64,000 bases of DNA, taken from contig NZ_CP035914.1 of assembly GCF_004209775.1 (NCBI RefSeq), forward strand, positions 1,984,001 through 2,048,000. The letters run 5' to 3'. Shown here piece by piece: positions 27,772 to 35,587 of the stretch. The stretch comes from Synechococcus sp. WH 8101. GTDB lineage: Bacteria; Cyanobacteriota; Cyanobacteriia; PCC-6307; Cyanobiaceae. The position numbers and the translations under genes are program-made. The notes below the pieces were generated by a model that did no database searches, was not told the DNA's origin, and saw nothing but the letters and a program-made list of their open reading frames with translations. The first letter of the stretch is position 1. Each line of letters begins with the position of its first letter.

Positions 27772-28776
27772 CTAGGCAGCTGGCCCGAGGCCGCCGCCCA
27801 GCATGGCCTCCAGCACGCTGCGGACCTGCAGATCGAAGCTGGCCGCACCCGACCAACGGCTGAACACCAGCAGCAGACAGATGCCGAAGAGGTAAAGAAT
27901 CGACCAACGGAAGAGGCCTTTGGCCCGCTCCAGACTGTCGGGATCGGAGGCAAGATTGCCGACCATCTGCAGCAACCGACCGTTGAAAGGAAGCAGCAAG
28001 AGGCCATAAAGGAGACCGCCCTCAGGGAGGGCCAGCACTCCAAAACCGCTCAGCACCACCGTGGCCCAGCCGTAGTGGCGGATGGCCCGGGCGGTGACGG
28101 TCGACCCCTTGACCACCGGAAGCATGGGGATCCCCACCGCCCGATAGTCCTCACGCAGCAGGAGGGCAAGGGCCCAGAAGTGGGCCGGTGTCCACACCAT
28201 CACCAGACCGAACAGCCACCAGCTCCCCAGGCCGACGTGGCCGGTGGCAGCTGCGGCCCCCACCAGGGGTGGGATGGCGCCTGCCACACCGCCGATCACG
28301 ATGTTCTGAGGCGTCCTCGGCTTGAGCAACGCGGTGTAGAGCAGCACATAGCTGCAAAGCCCGAGCAGCGAAAGACCCGCGGCCAGACAATTGACGCCAC
28401 TCACCAGCAACACGGCTGCTGCGAGCGTGCAGGAAACCGCGCCGGTGAAGGCGGCTGCCGGCGACAAGCGACCCGAGGGCAGAGCCCGGCCGCTGGTGCG
28501 CTGCATGCGCCCATCCAGATCTTGCTCCCAGAGGCAATTGAGCACGCCCGCCGCAGCCGCCGCCAGGGCACCGCCGCCAAGGGTGCAGGCCAGGCGAGGC
28601 GAGGAAAGCGGCCAGCCTTCCGTGAGAGCCATCCCTCCCAGGGTGGTGGCGAGCAACAGGGGAATCAGCCGCGGTTTGGCCACCTCGAGCCAGGCGGGCA
28701 ACTTGATCCGGCGCCTGGACGGCACCACCTGCTCGCGGCTGATCGCCACGGCGGATGTCTGAACGGAACTAGCCAT
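27772..28776 (-). CDS. ctaB: protohaem IX farnesyltransferase (haem O synthase)
   Basis: A UbiA-superfamily membrane enzyme that farnesylates haem B to haem O for the aa3 oxidase. 334 residues from ATG 28776. After a 27-residue variable N-terminus comes [20 protein letters not shown], then the Asp motif [20 protein letters not shown], the [18 protein letters not shown] segment and the second Asp region [20 protein letters not shown]. It overlaps ctaA by eight bases and precedes the ABC ATPase by 31. Confidence 0.95.
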   Translation of the reverse strand: MASSVQTSAVAISREQVVPSRRRIKLPAWLEVAKPRLIPLLLATTLGGMALTEGWPLSSPRLACTLGGGALAAAAAGVLNCLWEQDLDGRMQRTSGRALPSGRLSPAAAFTGAVSCTLAAAVLLVSGVNCLAAGLSLLGLCSYVLLYTALLKPRTPQNIVIGGVAGAIPPLVGAAAATGHVGLGSWWLFGLVMVWTPAHFWALALLLREDYRAVGIPMLPVVKGSTVTARAIRHYGWATVVLSGFGVLALPEGGLLYGLLLLPFNGRLLQMVGNLASDPDSLERAKGLFRWSILYLFGICLLLVFSRWSGAASFDLQVRSVLEAMLGGGLGPAA

Positions 28777-29713
28777 GCGCAGGCTCCAGAGAAGAGGACT
28801 CAACAACGACTGGCAGCGGTTGCTCCGACGCCGCCTCGGGACGACGACAGAGCAGGGCCGCCAGCAGGGCAACCAGAAGAGAGGCGATCAACTGATGGGC
28901 CACGGTGACCGCGGGCTGACTCAGCCCCAGGCGCAACGTGAGAACCCCCAGCGCGATTTGAGCCCCCACCAGGCCACTGGCGAGAAGCAGCAGGGGCCAT
29001 TGACGACGAGCCCAACCGCCGGCGAGGAGGGCGACGGCCGCCAGCAACAGCACGCTCAGGGCCGCCGGAGTGGCGAAACTCCGATGCCAATGGAGCCATT
29101 GGCAGGACTGGCCTGCCTCAAGACAGCGCTGCGCCGCCCAGGAGGTGGACATCCGAGCACCGAGCAGGCACTGGCCCATCACCGCAGCGAGGCTGATCGC
29201 CGCAAGCACTCGCCACCAGAGCGGTGCTGAAGCGGCACTGCTGTCGGCTGGAGCGAGAAGCAGCTGACTGCACCCACTGACGATGGCCACCAGGGTGAGG
29301 GCCAGGAGCAGATGGGCGGTGACCACCCCCGAGGGCAGAAGCTGCAAAACCGTGAGAGCCCCCAGACCGCCCTGGGCAGCAACGAGCACAAGCAGAAGGC
29401 CGCTGATCGGAAGCAGCCAGCGGGGCAATTGGGCCCGCCACCAGGCGGCGGCAGCGAGCTGAACCACCAGCGCGATGCCGATCACAAAAGCATCGAGGCG
29501 ATGAAACCACTCCAGAAACACCTGAACGTTCATCTGACGCCCCGGCAGGAAGCTGCCGTAACAGAGCGGCCAATCGGGACAGGCCAGACCGGCCTCCATG
29601 ACCCGGGTCGCTCCACCGATCACCACAAGGGCCACGAGGGCGACGACCAGATGGGTGCTCAGAAGAGCGAGGCGGTGACGAATGGGAACCAGGGGTGTGC
29701 TGACCAAAGCCAT
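28769..29713 (-). CDS. ctaA: haem A synthase
   Basis: Oxidises haem O to haem A for cytochrome oxidase. 314 residues from ATG 29713, eight hydrophobic segments in two four-helix halves. The haem-ligand regions are visible as [47 protein letters not shown], a second [13 protein letters not shown] and [11 protein letters not shown], supplying the paired His ligands. Cys pairs lie in the [10 protein letters not shown] loop and in a later CLEAGQSC loop. It is divergent from ctaC, and a short hairpin sits just upstream of its start. Confidence 0.94.
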   Translation of the reverse strand: MALVSTPLVPIRHRLALLSTHLVVALVALVVIGGATRVMEAGLACPDWPLCYGSFLPGRQMNVQVFLEWFHRLDAFVIGIALVVQLAAAAWWRAQLPRWLLPISGLLLVLVAAQGGLGALTVLQLLPSGVVTAHLLLALTLVAIVSGCSQLLLAPADSSAASAPLWWRVLAAISLAAVMGQCLLGARMSTSWAAQRCLEAGQSCQWLHWHRSFATPAALSVLLLAAVALLAGGWARRQWPLLLLASGLVGAQIALGVLTLRLGLSQPAVTVAHQLIASLLVALLAALLCRRPEAASEQPLPVVVESSSLEPAHG

Positions 29714-29982
29714 CGCGTTGCCCAAAGGCAACTGGAGTGTGTTCGGAACGTAGCGATTGGATTCCGGCGCGCACGTTGTGTGGCTTACTGCAACACAAAC
29801 CCGGCGCCAACATCTCGCTTCCCTGACAGGCCACCCCATCCCTGGGCATCCATGCACACCAAAACCAGGGGATTGAAGTGGATGACGCGCCACCAAGCAG
29901 AGGATTTTCCACCCCTCTTAAGAATCAGAACGTGGTGAGGGCATCACCTCCTCCATAGCCTGAAACCATTCACGGACTCGCC
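29714..29982. promoter_or_regulatory. divergent ctaA/ctaC control region
   Basis: 269 bases without a credible gene, so both cta transcripts must start here. On the ctaA side GTTGCC (29717-29722) pairs with GGCAAC (29727-29732), ending four bases from the start codon. On the ctaC side GGTGA (29934-29938) can pair with TCACC (29944-29948). A TTAAGAAT run near 29918-29925 could be a -10 element for ctaC. No strong -35 box is evident. Confidence 0.4.
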
Positions 29983-30819
29983 GTGCCGATCCCTTCATCG
30001 ATCATCACACTGGTGCTGGGAATGGTCCTGGTGCTGGGAGGGCTATGGATTGGCCAGAACGTCAATCTTCTGCCGGTTGATGCCAGCGCAAATGCGCCGA
30101 TTTACGACGAACTCTTTCGGGTTCTCTTCAGCATTGGCGCGATTCTGTTCCTTGGCATCCTCGGCCTGGTGATCTTCAGCCTGATCCGCTTCCGCCGCCG
30201 CGAAGGTCAACTGGCCGATGGCCTGGCGATCGAAGGCAATCTTCCCCTGGAAGTTCTCTGGACAGCCGTCCCCGCGATCGTCGTGTTGTTCATCGGCTTG
30301 TTCAGCTACGACATCTATGAACGCATGGGAGGGATGGCCCCCCTGGGACATGACGCCATGACCCATGTCAGCGCCAACGCTCCCAGCAGCGATCAAAGAG
30401 TGTGGGGAGGGATCGGCACACCCACTCTCAGCACGACAACGGAGGCCGCCCTGGCACCCCCACTACCGGTGGAGGTGACGGCCATGCAATTCGCCTTCCT
30501 GTTTCGCTATCCCCAGGGCGATTTCATCTCCGGTGAGTTGCATGTGCCCGTCGGTCAACCCGTGACGCTGGCGATGGAAGCGAAGGATGTGATTCACGCC
30601 TTCTGGGTTCCTGAATTCCGCTTGAAACAGGATGTGATCCCCGGCCAGCCAACCGTCCTCAACTTCACGCCCACACGCGCCGGTCGCTATCCGATTGTGT
30701 GCGCAGAACTCTGTGGCCCTTATCACGGCGGCATGCGCTCCACCGTGGTGGTCGAAGACCAGCAGGCCTACGACGCCTGGTTTGCCCAAAACGACAAGCT
30801 TTCCGCCACCAACACATGA
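29983..30819 (+). CDS. ctaC: cytochrome c oxidase subunit II
   Basis: The CuA subunit of the aa3 oxidase, accepting electrons from cytochrome c6 or plastocyanin. 278 residues with a GTG start. Two N-terminal membrane helices (about 5-25 and 45-70) precede a cupredoxin domain; VIHAFWVPEF supplies the first CuA His. The CuA loop CAELCGPYHGGM has Cys240, Glu242, Cys244, His248 and Met251. A roughly 40-residue loop after the second helix (GMAPLGHDAM onward) is longer than in most bacteria. It overlaps ctaD by four bases. Confidence 0.97.
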   Translation: MPIPSSIITLVLGMVLVLGGLWIGQNVNLLPVDASANAPIYDELFRVLFSIGAILFLGILGLVIFSLIRFRRREGQLADGLAIEGNLPLEVLWTAVPAIVVLFIGLFSYDIYERMGGMAPLGHDAMTHVSANAPSSDQRVWGGIGTPTLSTTTEAALAPPLPVEVTAMQFAFLFRYPQGDFISGELHVPVGQPVTLAMEAKDVIHAFWVPEFRLKQDVIPGQPTVLNFTPTRAGRYPIVCAELCGPYHGGMRSTVVVEDQQAYDAWFAQNDKLSATNT

Positions 30820-32489
30820 CCGCCACCCTGACGCCCCAGGCCGAATCATCCCAGCCGCCCTCCCTGCAACCGCACGGCTGGCTGCGCTATCTGAGCTTCA
30901 GCGTCGATCACAAGGTGATCGGGTTGCAATATCTGGTGTGCGGCTTTGCCTTTTACCTGATCGGCGGTGCCCTGGCTGGAGCCATCCGCACGGAACTGGC
31001 CAGCCCCCTCTCCGACTTCATGCCACGCGAGGTCTACAACCAGGTGCTGACGCTGCACGGCACGGTGATGATTTTTCTGTGGATTGTCCCCGTCGTGAAT
31101 GGAGCCTTCGGTAATTATCTAATTCCCTTTTACGTGGGAGCCAGAGACATGGCCTTCCCCCGCCTCAACGCGGTGGCCTTCTGGCTGATTCCGCCTGCGG
31201 GTCTGCTGCTGATCAGCAGTTATTTCATCACAGGTGCTGCCCAATCCGGCTGGACGGCCTATCCACCGCTCAGCCTCACGACCCCAGCCAGCGGCCAGAT
31301 CATCTGGATCCTTAGTGTGCTGCTGTTGGGGGGAAGCTCCATTTTCGGTGGCATTAATTTCATCGCCACCATTCTCAAGCTGAGGCGGCCTGGGCTGAAG
31401 CTGATGCAACTGCCGATGTATTGCTGGGCGATGCTCGGCACCAGCATCCTGGTGGTTCTCTCCACGCCGGTTCTCGCCGGAACCCTGATCCTGCTCAGCC
31501 TCGACATCGTGGCCCACACCGGCTTTTTCAACCCAGGGATGGGCGGCAATGTGGTGGTCTATCAGCATCTGTTCTGGTTCTATTCTCACCCCGCCGTTTA
31601 CATCATGGTGCTGCCAGCCTTCGGCTTGGTGAGCGAAATCCTGCCGGTGCACTGCCGCAAACCTCTCTTCGGATACGCCACGATGGTTGTCTCCATCATG
31701 GCGATTGTGGTCCTGGGTCTTGTGGTGTGGGCTCACCACATGTTCACCAGTGGAACACCACCCTGGATGCGCCTGTTTTTCACCATCGCCACAGCTTTCA
31801 TCGCTGTGCCCACAGGCATCAAGTTCTTCAACTGGCTGGCGACGCTCTGGGGAGGCCGGATTTCACTGAACAGTGCCGTGCTGTTCTCCTGTGGCTTCAT
31901 CGTCAACTTTGTGCTCGGAGGCATCACTGGTGTGGCCCTGGCCCAGGTGCCCTTCGATGTTCATGTGCACGACACCTATTTTGTTGTTGCCCATTTTCAC
32001 TACATCGTCTATGGCGGCTCGGTGTTTGTGATCTTTGCCTCCATCTATCACTGGTACCCCAAGGTGACTGGTCGCATGCTCAACGAGCCGCTGGGGCGCC
32101 TGCACTTTCTGATCACCTTCATCGGCTTCAATCTCTGCTTTGCGCCCCAGCATTGGCTCGGCCTAAACGGCATGCCCCGGCGCGTCGCTGAATATGACCC
32201 CCAATTCGCTTTCATCAACCAACTCAGCAGCGTCGGCGCCCTGTTGATGGCGATCAGCACCCTGCCCTTTCTCTGGAACGTGATCGCCAGCGCGTTCCAA
32301 GGTGAGATCGCCGGCGACAACCCCTGGCGGGCCCTCACGCCCGAGTGGCTCACCAGTTCGCCACCCCCGGTGGAGAACTGGCGGGGAGACGCCCCCCTGG
32401 TGACCGAGCCCTATGGCTATGGCGTCGCCGCCGATGAACTCGATCTGAAGGCCGCCAGCGGCCGTGACCTTTGGAGCAGCGGACGATGA
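30816..32489 (+). CDS. ctaD: cytochrome c oxidase subunit I
   Basis: The haem a/a3-CuB catalytic subunit, 557 residues from ATG 30816. Twelve membrane helices are evident. Haem and copper ligands are visible in LHGTVMIFLW (low-spin haem His), WFYSHPAVYIMVLPAFG (CuB His-Tyr crosslink region), GLVVWAHHMFTSG (two CuB His) and HDTYFVVAHFHYIVYGG (haem a3 and haem a His). The chain ends with a short hydrophilic tail. It is translationally coupled to ctaC and ctaE through ATGA overlaps. Confidence 0.98.
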   Translation: MTATLTPQAESSQPPSLQPHGWLRYLSFSVDHKVIGLQYLVCGFAFYLIGGALAGAIRTELASPLSDFMPREVYNQVLTLHGTVMIFLWIVPVVNGAFGNYLIPFYVGARDMAFPRLNAVAFWLIPPAGLLLISSYFITGAAQSGWTAYPPLSLTTPASGQIIWILSVLLLGGSSIFGGINFIATILKLRRPGLKLMQLPMYCWAMLGTSILVVLSTPVLAGTLILLSLDIVAHTGFFNPGMGGNVVVYQHLFWFYSHPAVYIMVLPAFGLVSEILPVHCRKPLFGYATMVVSIMAIVVLGLVVWAHHMFTSGTPPWMRLFFTIATAFIAVPTGIKFFNWLATLWGGRISLNSAVLFSCGFIVNFVLGGITGVALAQVPFDVHVHDTYFVVAHFHYIVYGGSVFVIFASIYHWYPKVTGRMLNEPLGRLHFLITFIGFNLCFAPQHWLGLNGMPRRVAEYDPQFAFINQLSSVGALLMAISTLPFLWNVIASAFQGEIAGDNPWRALTPEWLTSSPPPVENWRGDAPLVTEPYGYGVAADELDLKAASGRDLWSSGR

Positions 32490-33088
32490 CCACCCTCAAT
32501 CCATCCCAGTCTGAGCTCGATCACGCCGGGGCCAGCGCTGAGCACCACGCCGACCATCGGATCTTCGGTCTGGCGACGTTCCTGGTGGCCGATGCGATGA
32601 CCTTCGCCGGTTTCTTTGCCGCTTATCTCACGTTCAAAGCCGTCAATCCTCTCCAGCCCGGGGCGATTTACGAACTGGAACTGCCTTTGCCGATCCTCAA
32701 CACCGTGCTCCTGCTCGTGAGCAGCTTCACGTTTCACCGGGCCGGCGTGAACCTGCGACGGGGCATGAGTCAACGCTGCCGCCAGTGGCTGCTGCTCTCG
32801 GCCGTACTCGGGCTCGCCTTCCTGGCCAGCCAGATGGTGGAGTATTTCACCCTCCCCTTCGGCCTGACCGACAACCTCTACGCGAGCACCTTCTACGCCC
32901 TCACCGGCTTCCATGGCCTGCACGTGACCCTCGGTGCCCTGATGATCCTGATCGTGTGGTGGCAATGCCGCACGCCGGGGGGCCGGATCACAGCCGACAA
33001 CCACTTTCCGCTCGAAGCGGCAGAGCTCTACTGGCACTTCGTGGATGGCATCTGGGTCATTCTCTTTGTGATCCTCTACCTGATCTGA
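32486..33088 (+). CDS. ctaE: cytochrome c oxidase subunit III
   Basis: A five-helix subunit of 200 residues from ATG 32486 that stabilises the oxidase. Landmarks are FGLATFLVADAMTFAGFFAA at the start, FHRAGVNLRRGM, QMVEYFTLPFGLTDN, STFYALTGFHGLHVTLGALM and the C-terminal EAAELYWHFVDGIWVILFV, all family-typical. It is the last gene of ctaCDE; cyAbrB follows 80 bases later. Confidence 0.97.
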   Translation: MTTLNPSQSELDHAGASAEHHADHRIFGLATFLVADAMTFAGFFAAYLTFKAVNPLQPGAIYELELPLPILNTVLLLVSSFTFHRAGVNLRRGMSQRCRQWLLLSAVLGLAFLASQMVEYFTLPFGLTDNLYASTFYALTGFHGLHVTLGALMILIVWWQCRTPGGRITADNHFPLEAAELYWHFVDGIWVILFVILYLI

Positions 33089-33111
33089 ACACCGCCAGGG
33101 CAAAGTCGCAG

Positions 33112-33134
33112 GATCGCTTGCCTGGCTTGCGATC
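33112..33134. repeat. inverted repeat upstream of cyAbrB
   Basis: GATCGC (33112-33117) is mirrored by GCGATC (33129-33134) around an 11-base spacer in the ctaE-cyAbrB gap. It could be an operator or a weak hairpin; short HIP1-like GCGATC repeats are common in cyanobacteria, so chance is likely. Confidence 0.3.
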
Positions 33135-33168
33135 GAGGTTCAGAATTCTTGCAACATTCACCGTAGAG

Positions 33169-33573
33169 ATGCTGGTCGGCAAGGAGCTTCTCGACAAGGC
33201 GCGCGCACTCAGCAATCGCCCAGAGGATGAGATCGCGAGAGGCTGCGGCTACGTGGGCCCCAGCGGCCGCCTGCTTCGCAAGAGCTTTTACCGGGCCCTC
33301 GTGGAAGCGAAGGGATACAAGCTGCCCACCTCTGGGGCTGGCGCTGGTGGTGGCACCCGAGGCCGCCAAGCTGAATTCCGCACCCGTGTGCATGGCAACG
33401 GCAATCTGCTCATCGGGCATGCCTACACGCGACGGCTCGGACTAGAGCCGGGCCAGGAGTTCCGGATTGAACTGCATCGGGACTCGGGCTCGATCTGGCT
33501 GCTGCCACTCGATGAGCAAGACCTCGATGGGCAAAACGACCACCCGGATCAGAGCGACGAGGCTGCGCTCTGA
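33169..33573 (+). CDS. cyAbrB transcriptional regulator
   Basis: A 134-residue cyanobacterial AbrB-like DNA-binding protein; family members act as global regulators of carbon-nitrogen balance. The N-terminal part GKELLDKARALSN and EIARGCGYVGPSGRLLRKSF is characteristic of the cyanobacterial subfamily. The AbrB domain follows as FRTRVHGNGNLLIGHAYTRR then LGLEPGQEFRIEL, and the tail is acidic. The 3' end forms one arm of a perfect 18-bp hairpin. It may be transcribed from its own promoter or by readthrough from ctaCDE. Confidence 0.92.
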   Translation: MLVGKELLDKARALSNRPEDEIARGCGYVGPSGRLLRKSFYRALVEAKGYKLPTSGAGAGGGTRGRQAEFRTRVHGNGNLLIGHAYTRRLGLEPGQEFRIELHRDSGSIWLLPLDEQDLDGQNDHPDQSDEAAL

Positions 33574-33583
33574 TCCGGGTGGT
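33539..33583. terminator. 18-bp hairpin straddling the cyAbrB stop codon
   Basis: ACCACCCGGATCAGAGCG (33539-33556) pairs perfectly with 33566-33583 around a nine-base loop. The cyAbrB TGA (33571-33573) is inside the right arm. There is no T tract. It sits between convergent cyAbrB and the HdeD-like gene, whose stop is at 33590, so it probably ends or stabilises both transcripts. Confidence 0.7.
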
Positions 33584-33589
33584 TGGTCA

Positions 33590-34180
33590 TCAGGCGAGTG
33601 CCGGAGGATCCTGATCGTCATGGATGGCCGAGCTGAAGGCGATTAGCTCGATGCCGCTGAACAGGAAGCTGATGCCCACCAGGGTTCCCAGCACCCACAA
33701 CAGCCCCCAGAACTTCAGGGTCACGATGAGGAGGCCCAGGATGAAGGTGATCACACCATTGGCGATCGCCCAACCGGCACCGGGGCGGTTGCTGTTCGCC
33801 AGACCGGTGAAGAAGGCCACCACGCCCTCAACCAGGAAGACGATGCCGATGGCCAGGGCGAAAGCGGCCACCTGTTCGGCGGCCTCAGCCGGATCGCGGA
33901 AATTGCCGATCATCGAGGCACCAGCAACGATAAACAGGGTGGACACCACCAAACGCCAGAAACAGATCCAGCGCCCCATGCGGCCGGAACGGGCCAGATT
34001 GCTGATCCAGCCAACGACACCGCCCACGAGGAACAGCACCGCAATCACCCCCGTGGTCCAGAAAGAGGCCACCACGGGAAACACCAGGGCCAGAATGCCC
34101 AGAACGATCAGAAGAATGCCTTCAGCGATGGCGAAGGCCTTGAAGCTGCCCAAGGAATCCGGGCGGTCATCACCGGTCAT
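33590..34180 (-). CDS. HdeD-family membrane protein
   Basis: A 196-residue protein with six short hydrophobic segments in repeated pairs: AEGILLIVLGILALVFP, TTGVIAVLFLVGGVVGWI, LVVSTLFIVAGASMI, ALAIGIVFLVEGVVAFF, IANGVITFILGLLIV and LGTLVGISFLFSGIELI. This is the DUF308/HdeD fold, associated with acid stress in enterobacteria; its role in cyanobacteria is unknown. It is convergent with cyAbrB across the hairpin and followed upstream by ribE on the same strand at 74 bases. Confidence 0.88.
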   Translation of the reverse strand: MTGDDRPDSLGSFKAFAIAEGILLIVLGILALVFPVVASFWTTGVIAVLFLVGGVVGWISNLARSGRMGRWICFWRLVVSTLFIVAGASMIGNFRDPAEAAEQVAAFALAIGIVFLVEGVVAFFTGLANSNRPGAGWAIANGVITFILGLLIVTLKFWGLLWVLGTLVGISFLFSGIELIAFSSAIHDDQDPPALA

Positions 34181-34253
34181 GAAAAGTTCGGAATGAACAC
34201 CCCCTGCAAGGTATTGATCTTTGCTCCAGGAGACCAGGGTTTGTGATCGTTTC

Positions 34254-34904
34254 TCAGCTCCAGCCCTGCCGGGCCAACCATTCGGAGCTGATCACCTGGC
34301 TCCCATCCGCGTGGGATGGCTCGGTTGCCAACAGTCGCTCGGCGTAGCGAGCGATCACATCCACCTCCAGATTGACCCGATCGCCCACCCTGAGGTGGTG
34401 CAGGGCGGTGGTCCGCCAGGTGTGGGGAATCACAGCGATCCAGAACTGCCGCCCCGCCGCCGCCAATCCGGCCACGGTGAGGCTGATGCCGTCCACGGCG
34501 ATGCTGCCCTTCTCGCAGATGTAGCGCTCATGGCCTGGCTCGTGCCAGCGCAGCTCCAGCCGCCAGGACTGGGGCAGGGCCTCAATGGCCATCACCTCGC
34601 CGGCGGCATCCACATGGCCACTGACCAGATGACCCCCAAGCCGATCAGATAGCCGCAGGGCAGGTTCCAGATTCACCACCCCCCCGCGCAACGCCTTGGG
34701 GCCCAGCGTGGTGCGCTCCAGCGTCTCCTCGCTCACATCGGCCAGAAAGCCATCCCCCACCAGGGAGGCCACCGTGAGACACACCCCATCGACGGCGACG
34801 CTATCGCCAAGCTGCAGTGGGGCGAACGGCGCGCATCCGTGCACAAGCACCTGGGAACCACGTCGTTCCAGCCGGCCCACAGCCTGCACGAGCCCCGTGA
34901 ACAT
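34254..34904 (-). CDS. ribE: riboflavin synthase, alpha chain
   Basis: Dismutates two 6,7-dimethyl-8-ribityllumazine molecules to riboflavin. 216 residues with two lumazine-binding barrels. The first starts MFTGLVQAVGRL and includes GDSVAVDGVCLTV and FLADVSEETLERT. The second has HLVSGHVDAAGEV and GSIAVDGISLTVAG, with a matching INLEVDV-type VNLEVDVIARYAERL. The N-terminal MFTG is invariant in the family. It is divergent from the BFN gene by 56 bases; no FMN riboswitch is visible upstream. Confidence 0.96.
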   Translation of the reverse strand: MFTGLVQAVGRLERRGSQVLVHGCAPFAPLQLGDSVAVDGVCLTVASLVGDGFLADVSEETLERTTLGPKALRGGVVNLEPALRLSDRLGGHLVSGHVDAAGEVMAIEALPQSWRLELRWHEPGHERYICEKGSIAVDGISLTVAGLAAAGRQFWIAVIPHTWRTTALHHLRVGDRVNLEVDVIARYAERLLATEPSHADGSQVISSEWLARQGWS

Positions 34905-34960
34905 CCTCTCAACCTGTGGCTGCTGACCTGGTCATAATCAAACCAGGGGCAGGAGTGACA

Positions 34961-35587
34961 GTGGTCGAAATGCATGTCGCCGGGATCGCCCTGGATGCGG
35001 CCAGTCGCAGTCCGATCGTGCTGCTGCGGGATCCGGCCGGACGGCGCCAGGTGCCGATCTGGATCGACCAGGCGCAGGCCCACAACATCATGGCCGGGCT
35101 CCAGGGGGAGCCAGCGCCCCGGCCCCTGAGCCATGACCTGATGGTGGCCCTGCTCGAGGCGGGCGGCCTGGAGCTAGAGCGGGTCATCATCCATGCGATA
35201 GAAGACAACACCTTTCGGGCCGTGTTGCGCCTCGAAGCCTCGACAGAGAAGAGCGAAGAGGCTGACAGCAACAGCACTGAACGCAGCCCACAACCCTCCA
35301 ACCAGGCCATCACACCATCAGAGCCGACAGGCCCAACCGCTGGAGTGGAAGTCGATGCCCGACCCAGTGACGCGATCGCGCTGGCGGTGCGCACCGGCAG
35401 TGGCATCTGGATGCTAGAGGAAGTGGTGGCGGAAGCCTCGATCCCGGTCGATGCCGATGCCGATCACGAGGAACAGGATGCCTTCCGACGGTTCCTTGAT
35501 CAGGTGAGTCCGGCTGCGCTCGTGCGCCATCTGGAATCGCGCCGCCCCGATGACGGCTCCACCTCGGAGGAGTCATCTGAACCGTGA
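34961..35587 (+). CDS. bifunctional nuclease (BFN/DUF151) family protein
   Basis: A soluble protein of the DUF151 family, some members of which have nuclease activity. GTG at 34961 gives 208 residues starting VVEMHVAGIALD, the usual family start; a longer reading from 34916 is possible. The domain is seen as RSPIVLLRDPAGRRQVPIWI, HNIMAGLQGEPAPRPLSHDL and VDARPSDAIALAVRTGSGIW. Between ELERVIIHAIEDNTFRAVLRL-type sequence and VEVDARPSD there is a 45-residue Ser/Glu/Pro-rich insert. The stop overlaps the start of the aldo/keto reductase gene. Confidence 0.88.
   Translation: MVEMHVAGIALDAASRSPIVLLRDPAGRRQVPIWIDQAQAHNIMAGLQGEPAPRPLSHDLMVALLEAGGLELERVIIHAIEDNTFRAVLRLEASTEKSEEADSNSTERSPQPSNQAITPSEPTGPTAGVEVDARPSDAIALAVRTGSGIWMLEEVVAEASIPVDADADHEEQDAFRRFLDQVSPAALVRHLESRRPDDGSTSEESSEP

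Noticed and set aside
29852-29938. Small plus-strand peptide in the ctaA/ctaC gap
   Set aside because: No ribosome-binding site, no coding bias and mixed composition; the region is better explained as divergent promoters.
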